In this document: piece by piece, positions 17,501 to 23,547 of the stretch
Layout: each line of letters starts with the position of its first letter
Numbering within the stretch: position 1 is the stretch's first letter
Origin: an uncultured Clostridia bacterium
GTDB lineage: Bacteria; Bacillota; Clostridia; Lachnospirales; CAG-274
Length of the DNA stretch: 23,785 bases
Direction of reading: 5' to 3'
Assembly: GCA_910579745.1 (NCBI GenBank)
Contig: CAJTVH010000047.1
Location: 1-23,785, forward strand
Notes under the pieces: generated by a model
Database searches by the model: none
Seen by the model: the letters and a program-made list of their open reading frames with translations, nothing else
What the model was told of the DNA's origin: nothing
Program-made: the position numbers and the translations under genes

Positions 17501-17823
17501 ATAAAGCGTATGAGTATTTAACTCCTTTTGAGAATGTGGATATAGGAGACGAGTGCGTGATAGTTGGGGTTATCGCTAAGGTTCAAAAAAAGAAAGATAA
17601 AAATAAAAAACAGTTCGCGTTTATAAATATATACTCATCATTTGGCTTGGTGGAGGGAATCGTGTGGCACTCACAGCTTAAAGAGTATGAGGATATAGTG
17701 AGAAACAGACAAAGACTGGCGCTGCTGGTTAAAAAAGACACGGAGGAGAGAGTCATAATTAAGAGATTAAAACCGTATGATGTTTGGCTCAATCATATAC
17801 GGAGTAAAGGCGCTGAGATATAA
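14593..17823 (+). CDS. dnaE: DNA polymerase III alpha subunit (DnaE type)
   Basis: 1076 residues, ATG with SD GAGGTGA. Domains in order: PHP domain at the N-terminus (HNHT at 6-9, ITEHGNEYSW, then YVITTDSHA), polymerase palm with GPGRGSCAGSLVCYAIGVTD, catalytic MPDTDTDVSD (Asp398, Asp400; families usually have PDIDIDF) and KFDILGVQTL (Asp543), fingers with AVLALYRPDSMG and YQEQLLDIV, a helix-hairpin-helix LSGIKGIGEIFAEVII, and a C-terminal OB fold (CVIVGVIAKVQKKKDKNKKQFAFINI). There is no 3'-5' exonuclease insertion as in PolC, so proofreading would come from the PHP domain or a separate subunit. This is the replicative polymerase. A short gene overlaps its 3' end. Confidence 0.93.
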   Translation: MYSSLHNHTMFSLLDGYATPKEYLDRAAEAGINTFAITEHGNEYSWCYFEKLKKNYPDIKIIYGVEFYECFDISVKDKGSKYFHLVVLARNENGRKAINKLVTKSNFEGFYYKPRVDLNCFRKLDRGKDIIVLSACLASKIACESDYQKCVEYVNEYKKVFPYFYLEIQSHSHDEQKIYNQKILSLAKYTNTPYVITTDSHAAKKEDLYYQGRHVQIAHDSETMSETYEGCYLQTEEEIHSVMDSQIGEEAVNIGLLTTNVVAGMIDDVKMPFQPPKLPTFPLPKGFESDYEYLKHLVDEGWYKRGFNKFEEDKQKKYRERIDYELGIIHSMSFDGYFLIVWDFINYAKSDGIMVGPGRGSCAGSLVCYAIGVTDLDPIKYGLIFERFLNPERVSMPDTDTDVSDRNKVISYLIGKYGVNRVCQIINFSFITPVVAIKDVGKILGFNYSEMDKLSKKFTYDTFSECIERNKQFVNDNPQYSELFDIAGKLSGRVRTVSCHAGGVGIVNTNINDYMAMKLGGDGERVIQVDKRIVEEIGIIKFDILGVQTLSMIKETQNDSGISEYDIDINNPVFENDKKAYELLGKALTNGVFQVESTGMRDLLLRLKPDSLNDLSAVLALYRPDSMGVLEEYIERRRDPSKIKYIHPDMEPILKSTYGCMIYQEQLLDIVRKFGGRSYGGADLFRKAIGKKNAELVRQESAKLYQEIIDNGYSEKLAKTISGEMSEKGGYLFNKSHSCGYAVICLQTAYLKAYYPSYFFKALLNLNKDKTGALNKYIIDAKQFNVSVLPPNINKSLTNFTADGNEVLFGLSGIKGIGEIFAEVIIERRENGFKSLRDFIEKVNPSKTQVISLIKSGAIPASDKKKCLIKYLKSFYAPLTFNPVTVLPPYKTLANDWGIDIETYRTGNKKYDYDKASLLNEYNRRKKEMFDLKQEERFKKYIDDNKKYIENEDFWEFESLQIFINNNPFDKAYEYLTPFENVDIGDECVIVGVIAKVQKKKDKNKKQFAFINIYSSFGLVEGIVWHSQLKEYEDIVRNRQRLALLVKKDTEERVIIKRLKPYDVWLNHIRSKGAEI

Positions 17824-17967
17824 AACAAGCTGTACTCACGGTTACGAGAACGCCGAGGAGAAAATTTCGGATTTGGAAAATAAGATTGTCTGTTTGGGTG
17901 TTGTGTTGAAGCGTTAAAAGAAGTAATTGAGGCTGAAAAGGAGGATTCTACTGACAGGAAAAACTAA
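17780..17967 (+). CDS. Short two-frame gene with a T_TTG_GGT slippery heptamer (possible -1 recoding)
   Basis: Frame A runs from ATG 17780 to TAA 17915-17917 (45 aa, contains SCTHGYENAEEKISDLENK), overlapping the polymerase 3' end by 44 bp. Frame B (-1) continues as CCVEALKEVIEAEKEDSTD and stops at 17965-17967. At 17893-17899, in frame A register, lies TTTGGGT, a canonical X_XXY_YYZ -1 slippery heptamer; slipping there would join the frames into a 62-aa helical protein. Alternatively a single base was lost. Start is uncertain because no good SD precedes 17780. Function unknown. Confidence 0.45.
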
Positions 17968-18017
17968 TAAGCGTTTTTGATAAATTTCATAATTAATGTT
18001 AATTTATGTTAATAATA

Positions 18018-18024
18018 GGGAGGT
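18018..18024 (+). promoter_or_regulatory. SD site supporting an ATT start at 18032
   Basis: GGGAGGT lies 7 nt before ATT 18032. The only in-frame ATG, at 17996, lies upstream of this SD and lacks one of its own. Confidence 0.5.
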
Positions 18025-18042
18025 TGTAAAAATTATTAGATG
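18025..18042 (+). repeat. 18-bp direct repeat, copy 1
   Basis: TGTAAAAATTATTAGATG spans the presumed ATT start of the cysteine-rich gene. An identical copy lies at 18190-18207, just before the Dam-type gene. It suggests a small local duplication, or a shared translation-start element. Confidence 0.8.
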
Positions 18043-18157
18043 TAAATATAAGTCTGTATGCGCAATGTGTGACACTGAGCTGTGTTTAAAATGTGAGAAT
18101 AATATCCCTAAAGGAAATTATTTTAAACCAAGAAAATGCGGAAATAAAAACGATTAA
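18032..18157 (+). CDS. Small cysteine-rich (zinc-ribbon-like) protein
   Basis: 41 residues if started at ATT 18032, or 53 from ATG 17996. Six cysteines in the shorter form: Cys4, Cys10-x2-Cys13, Cys18-x2-Cys21 and Cys36. Two CxxC pairs suggest one zinc ion held in a treble-clef or ribbon-like site. The remainder is basic (IPKGNYFKPRKCGNKND). Small zinc proteins of this kind in phages bind nucleic acid or RNA polymerase, but no specific family is recognised. It sits in a region of small genes between the polymerase and the Dam-type methyltransferase; the start of the gene lies within a copy of an 18-bp direct repeat. Confidence 0.6.
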   Translation: MIRCKYKSVCAMCDTELCLKCENNIPKGNYFKPRKCGNKND

Positions 18158-18189
18158 TAATAAGTAAGAGATGTAAATAAAAAACAAAA

Positions 18190-18207
18190 TGTAAAAATTA
18201 TTAGATG
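18190..18207 (+). repeat. 18-bp direct repeat, copy 2
   Basis: Exact second copy of TGTAAAAATTATTAGATG (first copy 18025-18042). The ATG at its end opens a 25-residue frame (18205-18282). Here no SD precedes the repeat, so the copy looks like a displaced leader fragment. Confidence 0.8.
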
Positions 18208-18212
18208 AAAGG

Positions 18213-18266
18213 AATAGTCTTCGAGGATAACGAAAACCGCGGTTGCTATAAAGGTAAGAGACTATT
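18213..18266 (+). promoter_or_regulatory. Structured leader enclosing SD and start of the Dam-type gene
   Basis: AATAGTCT (18213-18220) pairs perfectly with AGACTATT (18259-18266). The right arm contains the presumed ATT start (18264-18266), and the loop holds the SD-like AAAGG (18250-18254) and a 10-bp palindrome AACCGCGGTT (18235-18244). Folding would hide the start codon, suggesting translational control. An overlapping 25-residue frame (ATG 18205 to TAA 18282, beginning MKGIVFEDNEN) runs through it and might be a leader peptide. Pairing is seen; function is inferred. Confidence 0.45.
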
Positions 18267-19100
18267 AAAAAAACATATGTAAAATCACCATTAAATTACG
18301 TTGGCGGCAAGTATAAAATATTAAATCAAATTATACCGATATTTCCAGATAACACGCGTGTATTTATTGATTTATTTGGCGGAGGGTTTAATATCGGTGC
18401 TAATGTTGGTGCTGAATTTGTCATATATAACGACATATGCGCGCCTGTTGTACAGTTGTTAGAAACTATTAAAAACTCTGACGTGGTTTTTTTATTGTCG
18501 GAGATTGACAAATACATAGAAAAATATAAATTGTCAAAAGAAAATAAAGATGGCTATTTAAGGCTTAGAGAAAATTATAACAAAAAGATTAGAAATCCGA
18601 TAAAATTTTATACTTTGTTATGCTACGCTTTCAATAATCAGATTAGATTTAACAAAAATAATGAGTATAATATGCCGTTTGGTAAAAATCGGAGTAGTTT
18701 CAATTCGGTTCTTAGAAATAAGTTCAAGGGTTTTTGCGAGAGACTTAATAAAATAAACTGTGTTTTCCTTAATATATCTTTTGAGAGATTTAATTTCTCA
18801 AAATTAGGAAGTAACGATTTTGTTTATTGTGACCCTCCGTATCTTAATAGTATAGCTTCTTATAATGAAAATGGCGGCTGGTTGGAGACACATGAAAAAT
18901 TGCTGCTCTCAAAATTAGACGAGCTTGACAACAAGGGGATTAAATTCGCTTTATCAAACAATTTTAAGTACGATAATCCGATTTTACACAAGTGGAAAAT
19001 AAAATACAAAGTTCATTATTTAGATAAAAATTATAGTAATTGTAACTATCAAAAGAAAGACAAAAGTAAGGATATGGAAGTGTTAATTACAAATTATTGA
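18264..19100 (+). CDS. Dam-type DNA adenine (N6) methyltransferase
   Basis: About 278 residues from ATT 18264. The in-frame TAA at 18255 limits the start, and conserved sequence is present from residue 7, so the first conventional start (TTG 18456) would remove the SAM site. Motifs: KSPLNYVGGKYK near the N-terminus (the family's PLxYxGGK), DLFGGGFNIGAN (motif I, SAM binding), NNQIRFNKN and CDPPYLNS (Asp190-Pro-Pro-Tyr, motif IV, catalysis). This is the D12/Dam class, which transfers a methyl group to adenine N6 in DNA; Dam itself methylates GATC, but the target here cannot be read. GATC sites are present in the window. Likely protects phage DNA or regulates it. Noncanonical initiation is the odd feature. 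Confidence 0.85.
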   Translation: MKKTYVKSPLNYVGGKYKILNQIIPIFPDNTRVFIDLFGGGFNIGANVGAEFVIYNDICAPVVQLLETIKNSDVVFLLSEIDKYIEKYKLSKENKDGYLRLRENYNKKIRNPIKFYTLLCYAFNNQIRFNKNNEYNMPFGKNRSSFNSVLRNKFKGFCERLNKINCVFLNISFERFNFSKLGSNDFVYCDPPYLNSIASYNENGGWLETHEKLLLSKLDELDNKGIKFALSNNFKYDNPILHKWKIKYKVHYLDKNYSNCNYQKKDKSKDMEVLITNY

Positions 19101-19126
19101 GGTAAAAGAAAGGGGATTGATAAATA

Positions 19127-19843
19127 ATGATTAAGGCTGAGTGTGCGGAAGCTTGGGGATTTGAGCACGCTGTAAGAGGTATGAGAAATCCTATGAACAG
19201 TTGGAATAAGAGTGATAGTCATCGGTGTTATGGTAATGATTTGTTAGATGAACGTTGTGAAACTTGTTCATATTATGAAGAGGATTGTCAGAGAGATTGG
19301 TTTTGCGGTGCTGAATATGTTCTTGGCAAAAAAGACTTAGAACTTATGCGAAAACTTATAAAAGCAGGAAACTCACACAGAAAGTTTTTAAGACAGATTT
19401 TTGTATCAATGGACATAACAGCACCCCTTTATTGGTGGAAAGAGTTTGACACTTACAAAGTTGGAGTAACAGCAAACAGCTGCTCAACAATGCACACTAT
19501 ACATAAAAAAGAGTTTACACTTGATGATTTCTCTCATGAACATCTTGATATTAGGACCATTGAGGTATTGAAAAATATTATCAATGTTTTAAATGACTAC
19601 AGGGCTTTGTATGAAAATTACAATGCGGAAGATTTTGAAATAAAAGGCTGTCCAAGTCAAAAAGATATTTGGTGGCAGATAATACAGCTTCTTCCGTCAA
19701 GCTATAATCAAAAACGAACTGTTACAATGAGTTATGAGAATGTATTTAGTATTATTGAGCAGAGAGCGAGTCATAAATTGGATGAGTGGGTGAATTTTGT
19801 GTCAATTCTTAAAAAATTACCCTATATGAAAGAATTGACATAA
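19127..19843 (+). CDS. Divergent ThyX-like protein (possible pyrimidine-modifying enzyme)
   Basis: 238 residues, ATG, SD AGGGG about 11 nt upstream. Blocks arranged like FAD-dependent thymidylate synthase ThyX: NSHRKFLRQIFVSMDITAP, then WWKEFDTYK with NSCSTMH, and a C-terminal QLLPSSYNQKRTVTMSYEN followed by a helix with QRASHKLDEW, matching in order the ThyX segment around LP, T, N and R. The ThyX signature RHRxxS is not present, so ordinary dUMP methylation is doubtful. An N-terminal cysteine cluster (RCETCSYYEEDCQRDWFC) may bind metal. Context is nucleotide metabolism (guanylate kinase-like, DUF4406, NrdD/G follow). It uses GAA about as often as GAG and several GCA codons, a little unlike its neighbours, hinting at separate origin. 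Family assignment is from memory of motif order; moderate. Confidence 0.5.
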   Translation: MIKAECAEAWGFEHAVRGMRNPMNSWNKSDSHRCYGNDLLDERCETCSYYEEDCQRDWFCGAEYVLGKKDLELMRKLIKAGNSHRKFLRQIFVSMDITAPLYWWKEFDTYKVGVTANSCSTMHTIHKKEFTLDDFSHEHLDIRTIEVLKNIINVLNDYRALYENYNAEDFEIKGCPSQKDIWWQIIQLLPSSYNQKRTVTMSYENVFSIIEQRASHKLDEWVNFVSILKKLPYMKELT

Positions 19844-19883
19844 CAAAGCTAATATAAACGCTTGTACAATCTTTTCAGCTGAT

Positions 19884-19890
19884 AGGAGGA
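19884..19890 (+). promoter_or_regulatory. SD separated from its gene by a hairpin
   Basis: AGGAGGA lies 45 nt before ATG 19936 but only 7 nt before ATC 19898, where a 13-codon frame ends at a TGA overlapping that ATG (ATGA at 19936-19939). Confidence 0.5.
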
Positions 19891-19897
19891 GTGTGAA

Positions 19898-19930
19898 ATC
19901 GTTAAATATAAGGTTTTATTTTTTAACGAT
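19898..19930 (+). other. Hairpin / possible leader frame before NPPF copy 2
   Basis: ATCGTTAAA (19898-19906) and TTTAACGAT (19922-19930) form a perfect 9-bp stem with a 15-nt loop. It lies between the SD and the ATG at 19936, so folding would bring the SD within about 12 nt of the start. The same DNA can be read as a short leader from ATC 19898 to TGA 19939. Confidence 0.55.
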
Positions 19931-19935
19931 ATTTT

Positions 19936-20454
19936 ATGATTAACAGTAAAGAAATTTTATATGGCAAGGGCGCGAATGATGAATGTGTGACATTAGATTA
20001 CGCGGTGAGACCAATAATTAAATATATTTCTAAAAGCTGGGTTGTATGGTGTCCTTTTGACACTGAGAAAAGTGAGTTTGTGAAACAATTAAAAAATAAT
20101 GGTAATAAGGTGATACAATCACATATTTCAGAGGGAAAGGATTTTTACGTATATGAACCTAATGAGCGTTGGGATTGTATTATAAGCAACCCGCCATTTA
20201 CAAATAAAAGAAAAATATTTGAGAGAGCGTTAAGTTTTAATAAGCCGTTCGCGTTGATTATGAGCAATACTTGGTTAAATGATTCCGCGCCAAAACAATT
20301 ATTTGAGGATAAGGATTTACAGCTTCTTATGTTTGACAAACGTATGAGGTTTATAAATAACGGAGTGATAAATAATAAAATTACTTTTAGCTGTAGTTAT
20401 TATTGTTATAAACTTTTACCAAAACAAATTATTATGGAAAAGTTAGTGCTGTAG
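19936..20454 (+). CDS. Small NPPF-motif adenine methyltransferase-like protein (copy 2)
   Basis: 172 residues, ATG start. Paralogue of the protein at 4696: same YAVRPIIKYI, WCPFD, GKDFYVYEP, DCIISNPPF and NKPFALIM blocks in the same order and spacing. NPPF is motif IV of amino-methyltransferases. The SAM-binding glycines are not evident, so activity and target remain uncertain. The C-terminal halves differ more than the N-terminal halves, as expected if substrate choice differs. The gene sits between the ThyX-like and guanylate-kinase-like genes, which leaves open a role in nucleotide or base modification rather than restriction protection. Its start is set apart from a strong SD by a hairpin. 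Confidence 0.7.
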   Translation: MINSKEILYGKGANDECVTLDYAVRPIIKYISKSWVVWCPFDTEKSEFVKQLKNNGNKVIQSHISEGKDFYVYEPNERWDCIISNPPFTNKRKIFERALSFNKPFALIMSNTWLNDSAPKQLFEDKDLQLLMFDKRMRFINNGVINNKITFSCSYYCYKLLPKQIIMEKLVL

Positions 20455-20476
20455 AAATAAAACAAGGGGGAATATT

Positions 20477-21013
20477 ATGAGCGGCACAATTTTATTACTT
20501 ATAGGTGAGAGCGGAAGCGGCAAAACGACAATAGCTGAAACGCTCGCGGGTAAATTCGGGCTGAAAGTCCTGCGAAGTTACACAACAAGACCCAAAAGAT
20601 ATGAAAATGAGCGAGGACATATTTTTGTGTCGGAAAGAGAATTTAGAAACTTAAAGCCTAAAGACATTATAGCTTATACAAAAATTGGCGAGTATGAGTA
20701 TTGCGCCACTAAACAGCAGATTGATGACAGCGACATTTATGTAATCGATTTAAAAGGCATGCGGTATTTAAAAAATAATTATAAAGGCGGTAAGAAAACT
20801 AAGACTGTGTATTTAAAAGTGAGTCAGGAATTAAGAAAACAAAGAATGATGGGAAGAGGGGATAGAGAGAAAGACATAATTTTTAGGTTAAAAAATGACA
20901 TAATTACTTTTAACGGAGCTGAGGAATTAGCTGATTTTATTATTGAGAATGATAAAACTTATGAGGAAACGTCTGAAAAAATTTGGAGGTACTATATATA
21001 TGGAGACATGTAA
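20477..21013 (+). CDS. Guanylate kinase-like nucleotide kinase
   Basis: 178 residues, ATG with SD AAGGGGG. P-loop GESGSGKT at 10-17; LRSYTTRPKRYENERGHIFVS matches the GMP-binding block of guanylate kinases (SxTTRxxRxxExxGxxYxFxS), and the lid contains RMMGRGDREKDIIFRL. Expected reaction: ATP + (d)GMP to ADP + (d)GDP, or phosphorylation of a modified phage nucleotide. Slightly shorter than host enzymes (about 200). The 3' end overlaps the next gene by 14 bp, suggesting translational coupling within the dNTP supply operon. Confidence 0.88.
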   Translation: MSGTILLLIGESGSGKTTIAETLAGKFGLKVLRSYTTRPKRYENERGHIFVSEREFRNLKPKDIIAYTKIGEYEYCATKQQIDDSDIYVIDLKGMRYLKNNYKGGKKTKTVYLKVSQELRKQRMMGRGDREKDIIFRLKNDIITFNGAEELADFIIENDKTYEETSEKIWRYYIYGDM

Positions 21014-21341
21014 ATCCGAGTATAAAAAAGTTATTTACATAAGTCATCCTTATGGCGGCAAGGATGAGAACCTTGAAAAGGTGTATCAAGCGGCTAAATA
21101 TCTTGTTCAAAAATATCCAGATTATTTATTCATATCCCCGATACATTGTTTTGGCTTTTTATATGATACCGTTGACTATAAACAGGGAATTGAGTATTGT
21201 TTGTGGCTGCTTGACAAATGTGACTCGATGTGGGTATTTGGGGATTATAAAAAAAGTGTTGGCTGTATGACAGAGATTGAGTATTGTGAGGAGTGTAATA
21301 TTCCTTATGAGATAAGGGAGGAAATGTATGCTGGTTGTTAA
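21000..21341 (+). CDS. DUF4406 / nucleoside 2-deoxyribosyltransferase-like protein
   Basis: 113 residues; ATG 21000 is chosen over an in-frame ATG at 20943 because GGAGGT lies 9 nt upstream of it. Family blocks are clear: VIYISHPYGGKDEN at the N-terminus, FISPIHCFGF in the middle, and LLDKCDSMWVFGDYKKSVGCMTEIEYCEECNIPYE at the end. The fold is that of nucleoside 2-deoxyribosyltransferases, with the E in GCMTEIEY in the place of the catalytic or sugar-binding Glu. Suggests hydrolysis or exchange of N-glycosidic bonds in (deoxy)nucleotides, fitting with flanking kinase and reductase genes. It overlaps both neighbours by 14 bp. Confidence 0.78.
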   Translation: METCKSEYKKVIYISHPYGGKDENLEKVYQAAKYLVQKYPDYLFISPIHCFGFLYDTVDYKQGIEYCLWLLDKCDSMWVFGDYKKSVGCMTEIEYCEECNIPYEIREEMYAGC

Positions 21342-23547
21342 ACGAGACGGAAGAAAAGCTGAGTTCGACGAAAACAAAATCGTACAGGCTATTTTAAAGG
21401 CGTTTAAGGAAGTGGACGGTGAGATGACAGCCCTTGCTAAGAAAAACGCCGCCATTATCGCTGACTTGATTAAAAGATTAGATACCGAATTGTCCGTGGA
21501 GGAAATTCAGGATATGGTCGAGGATAAGCTTATGAGCAGCGATCGTACAGATGTGGCGAGAGCTTACATTATTTACCGCAATGACAGAAGCAGGGAACGG
21601 GAAAGGAAAAGTAATATTATAAAAAAGGTTATAGCGAGAGTCAACGCCGCTAATGTCGAGAACTCAAACGCGAATGTTGATGAGAAATCGTTTTCCGGCA
21701 GGGAAAAAGAAGCGTCCGCCGATATTGGCAAAACAATAGCTCTTGATTATGGGGGACTTAGCGGGGAAGTGGCGAACGCTCACAAGGAAACTCTTATATA
21801 CCAGCATGACCTTGAGAAAGCGATATACGGACAGACAAATTGTCTCAATATTAATTTTAATGAGATTTTTACATATGGATTTAAAACGAGAAACGGCGAT
21901 GTCAGACCGCCAGCCTCATTTAGCACAGCGTGCCAGTTGGTAGCGGTCGCTTTCCAATGTCAAAGTCAGGTACAGTTTGGGGGAGTTGGAAGTATACATT
22001 TAGATTACGACCTTGCCCCCTTTGTAAAAATGAGTTTCGCCAAGCATTTTAAAGATGGTCTTAAATGGGTTGAGAATAGAGAGGAAGAGTATATAAAAAG
22101 TGTTCCAAAGCTGTTAAATATTGAAAGTGAGGAGGCGAAACACGCGTCAAAAGCTTATAAATACGCTTATGAGATGCTTGAGAAAGAGGGTAAGCAGTCC
22201 GCTCAGGCGTTATATCATAACTTAAACACGTTAGAAAGCAGGCAGGGCTCACAAGTTCCGTTTACCTCAATCAATTTAGGGAGAGATGTGTCGCCGGAGG
22301 GAAGATTGGTTACTAAATGGATTTTAGAGGCGAGTATTGACGGAATAGGCGGACATCATTTGACAAGTATCTTTCCTATAAGTATATTCCAATATAAAAA
22401 AGGTGTGAACGCTAAACCTGAGGATCCTAATTATGATTTAAAACAGCTCGCTTTAAAGTCTATGTCAAAACGTATTTATCCAAATTTTGTAAACTGTAAC
22501 TGGTCTCAGGCGCATGAGGATGAGAAAAATCCCGATACATTTTTTAGTACAATGGGGTGCAGAACCCTTATAGGCTATGACCGTCACGGACTTGGGTATA
22601 TAAGGCAGGGCAGGGGAAATAATGTGCCTAACACAATTATCCTTCCGAAACTTGGTATTGAGTATGGTATTTGTCTGGGGAAACGTGAAAAAGCGGATTT
22701 GAAAGGTTTTTGGAAAGCTTTGAGGAATACGTTAAAACTTTGTGAGAAAGGATTGCTTGAAAGATACGAGATTATAAAAAAACAGTCTCCTAAAGCGGCT
22801 CCATTTATGTATCAGAATAATATAATACAAGGAGCGGAAGAGTGTGAGAACACAGTTGAGAACGCCGTTAAACACAATACTCTGGCAATCGGCTTAATTG
22901 GCGTCGCTGAAATGTGTGTGGCTTTATTTGGCAAAAATCACGCCGAGGATAAAGAAGTACATAAATTCGCCCTATCTGTAGTGAAGTGTATTTATGATTA
23001 CGCTAATGAGGCGGGCGACAGAAATAACTTGAATTTCGGCTGTTACTTTACCCCGGCGGAGGGGCTTTGCGGTACAGCTTTAAAAGAACTTAGGAAGCGG
23101 TATGGCGTTATTGAGAATGTCACAAGCCATGAATATTTGACAAACAGTGTACATGTGCCGGTATGGCAGAAAATTTCTATCTATGACAAACTGAGAGTTG
23201 AGGCTCCGTTTACCAAATACGCGACATCCGGCTGTATTACTTATATAGAGCTTGAGTCCACGTTTGTAAAAAACACAAAAGCCGTGGAGGATATTATAGA
23301 TTACGCTTTTAACGAGCTTGACATACCTTATCTGGCGTTTAATTTTCCTATTGACAGTTGTTTAGACTGTGGTTATCAAGATGAGTTTAATGATAAATGC
23401 CCTCAGTGCGGAAGTAAAAATATTCAGCAGTTAAGGCGTGTTACAGGGTATCTAACCACAGATTACAGAAACTTTAACGACGGAAAACAAGCGGAAGTTA
23501 AGGAACGTGTGAAACATAGTCTTTATACCAAATTAGGAGATGAGTAA
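21328..23547 (+). CDS. nrdD: Anaerobic ribonucleoside-triphosphate reductase (class III), large subunit
   Basis: 739 residues, ATG with SD AAGGGAGG. An ATP-cone at the N-terminus (VVKRDGRKAEFDENKIVQAI) gives allosteric control. Catalytic core: QTNCLNINF, GIGGHHLTSIFPI, and STMGCRT with thiyl Cys411. C-terminal zinc site from Cys678, Cys681, Cys691 and Cys694 (CLDCGYQ ... CPQCG), followed by the glycyl-radical loop RVTGYL (Gly707) near the end. Reduces NTPs to dNTPs under anaerobic conditions after radical generation by NrdG, which follows. Length matches bacterial NrdD (about 700); T4 NrdD is shorter. This gene implies that the phage replicates in an anaerobic host. Confidence 0.95.
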   Translation: MLVVKRDGRKAEFDENKIVQAILKAFKEVDGEMTALAKKNAAIIADLIKRLDTELSVEEIQDMVEDKLMSSDRTDVARAYIIYRNDRSRERERKSNIIKKVIARVNAANVENSNANVDEKSFSGREKEASADIGKTIALDYGGLSGEVANAHKETLIYQHDLEKAIYGQTNCLNINFNEIFTYGFKTRNGDVRPPASFSTACQLVAVAFQCQSQVQFGGVGSIHLDYDLAPFVKMSFAKHFKDGLKWVENREEEYIKSVPKLLNIESEEAKHASKAYKYAYEMLEKEGKQSAQALYHNLNTLESRQGSQVPFTSINLGRDVSPEGRLVTKWILEASIDGIGGHHLTSIFPISIFQYKKGVNAKPEDPNYDLKQLALKSMSKRIYPNFVNCNWSQAHEDEKNPDTFFSTMGCRTLIGYDRHGLGYIRQGRGNNVPNTIILPKLGIEYGICLGKREKADLKGFWKALRNTLKLCEKGLLERYEIIKKQSPKAAPFMYQNNIIQGAEECENTVENAVKHNTLAIGLIGVAEMCVALFGKNHAEDKEVHKFALSVVKCIYDYANEAGDRNNLNFGCYFTPAEGLCGTALKELRKRYGVIENVTSHEYLTNSVHVPVWQKISIYDKLRVEAPFTKYATSGCITYIELESTFVKNTKAVEDIIDYAFNELDIPYLAFNFPIDSCLDCGYQDEFNDKCPQCGSKNIQQLRRVTGYLTTDYRNFNDGKQAEVKERVKHSLYTKLGDE

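Noticed and set aside
17977..18016. Possible sigma-A promoter (TTGATA with downstream TAATAA)
   Set aside because: Spacing between the hexamers is about 27 bp, and the closer -10 candidates match poorly.
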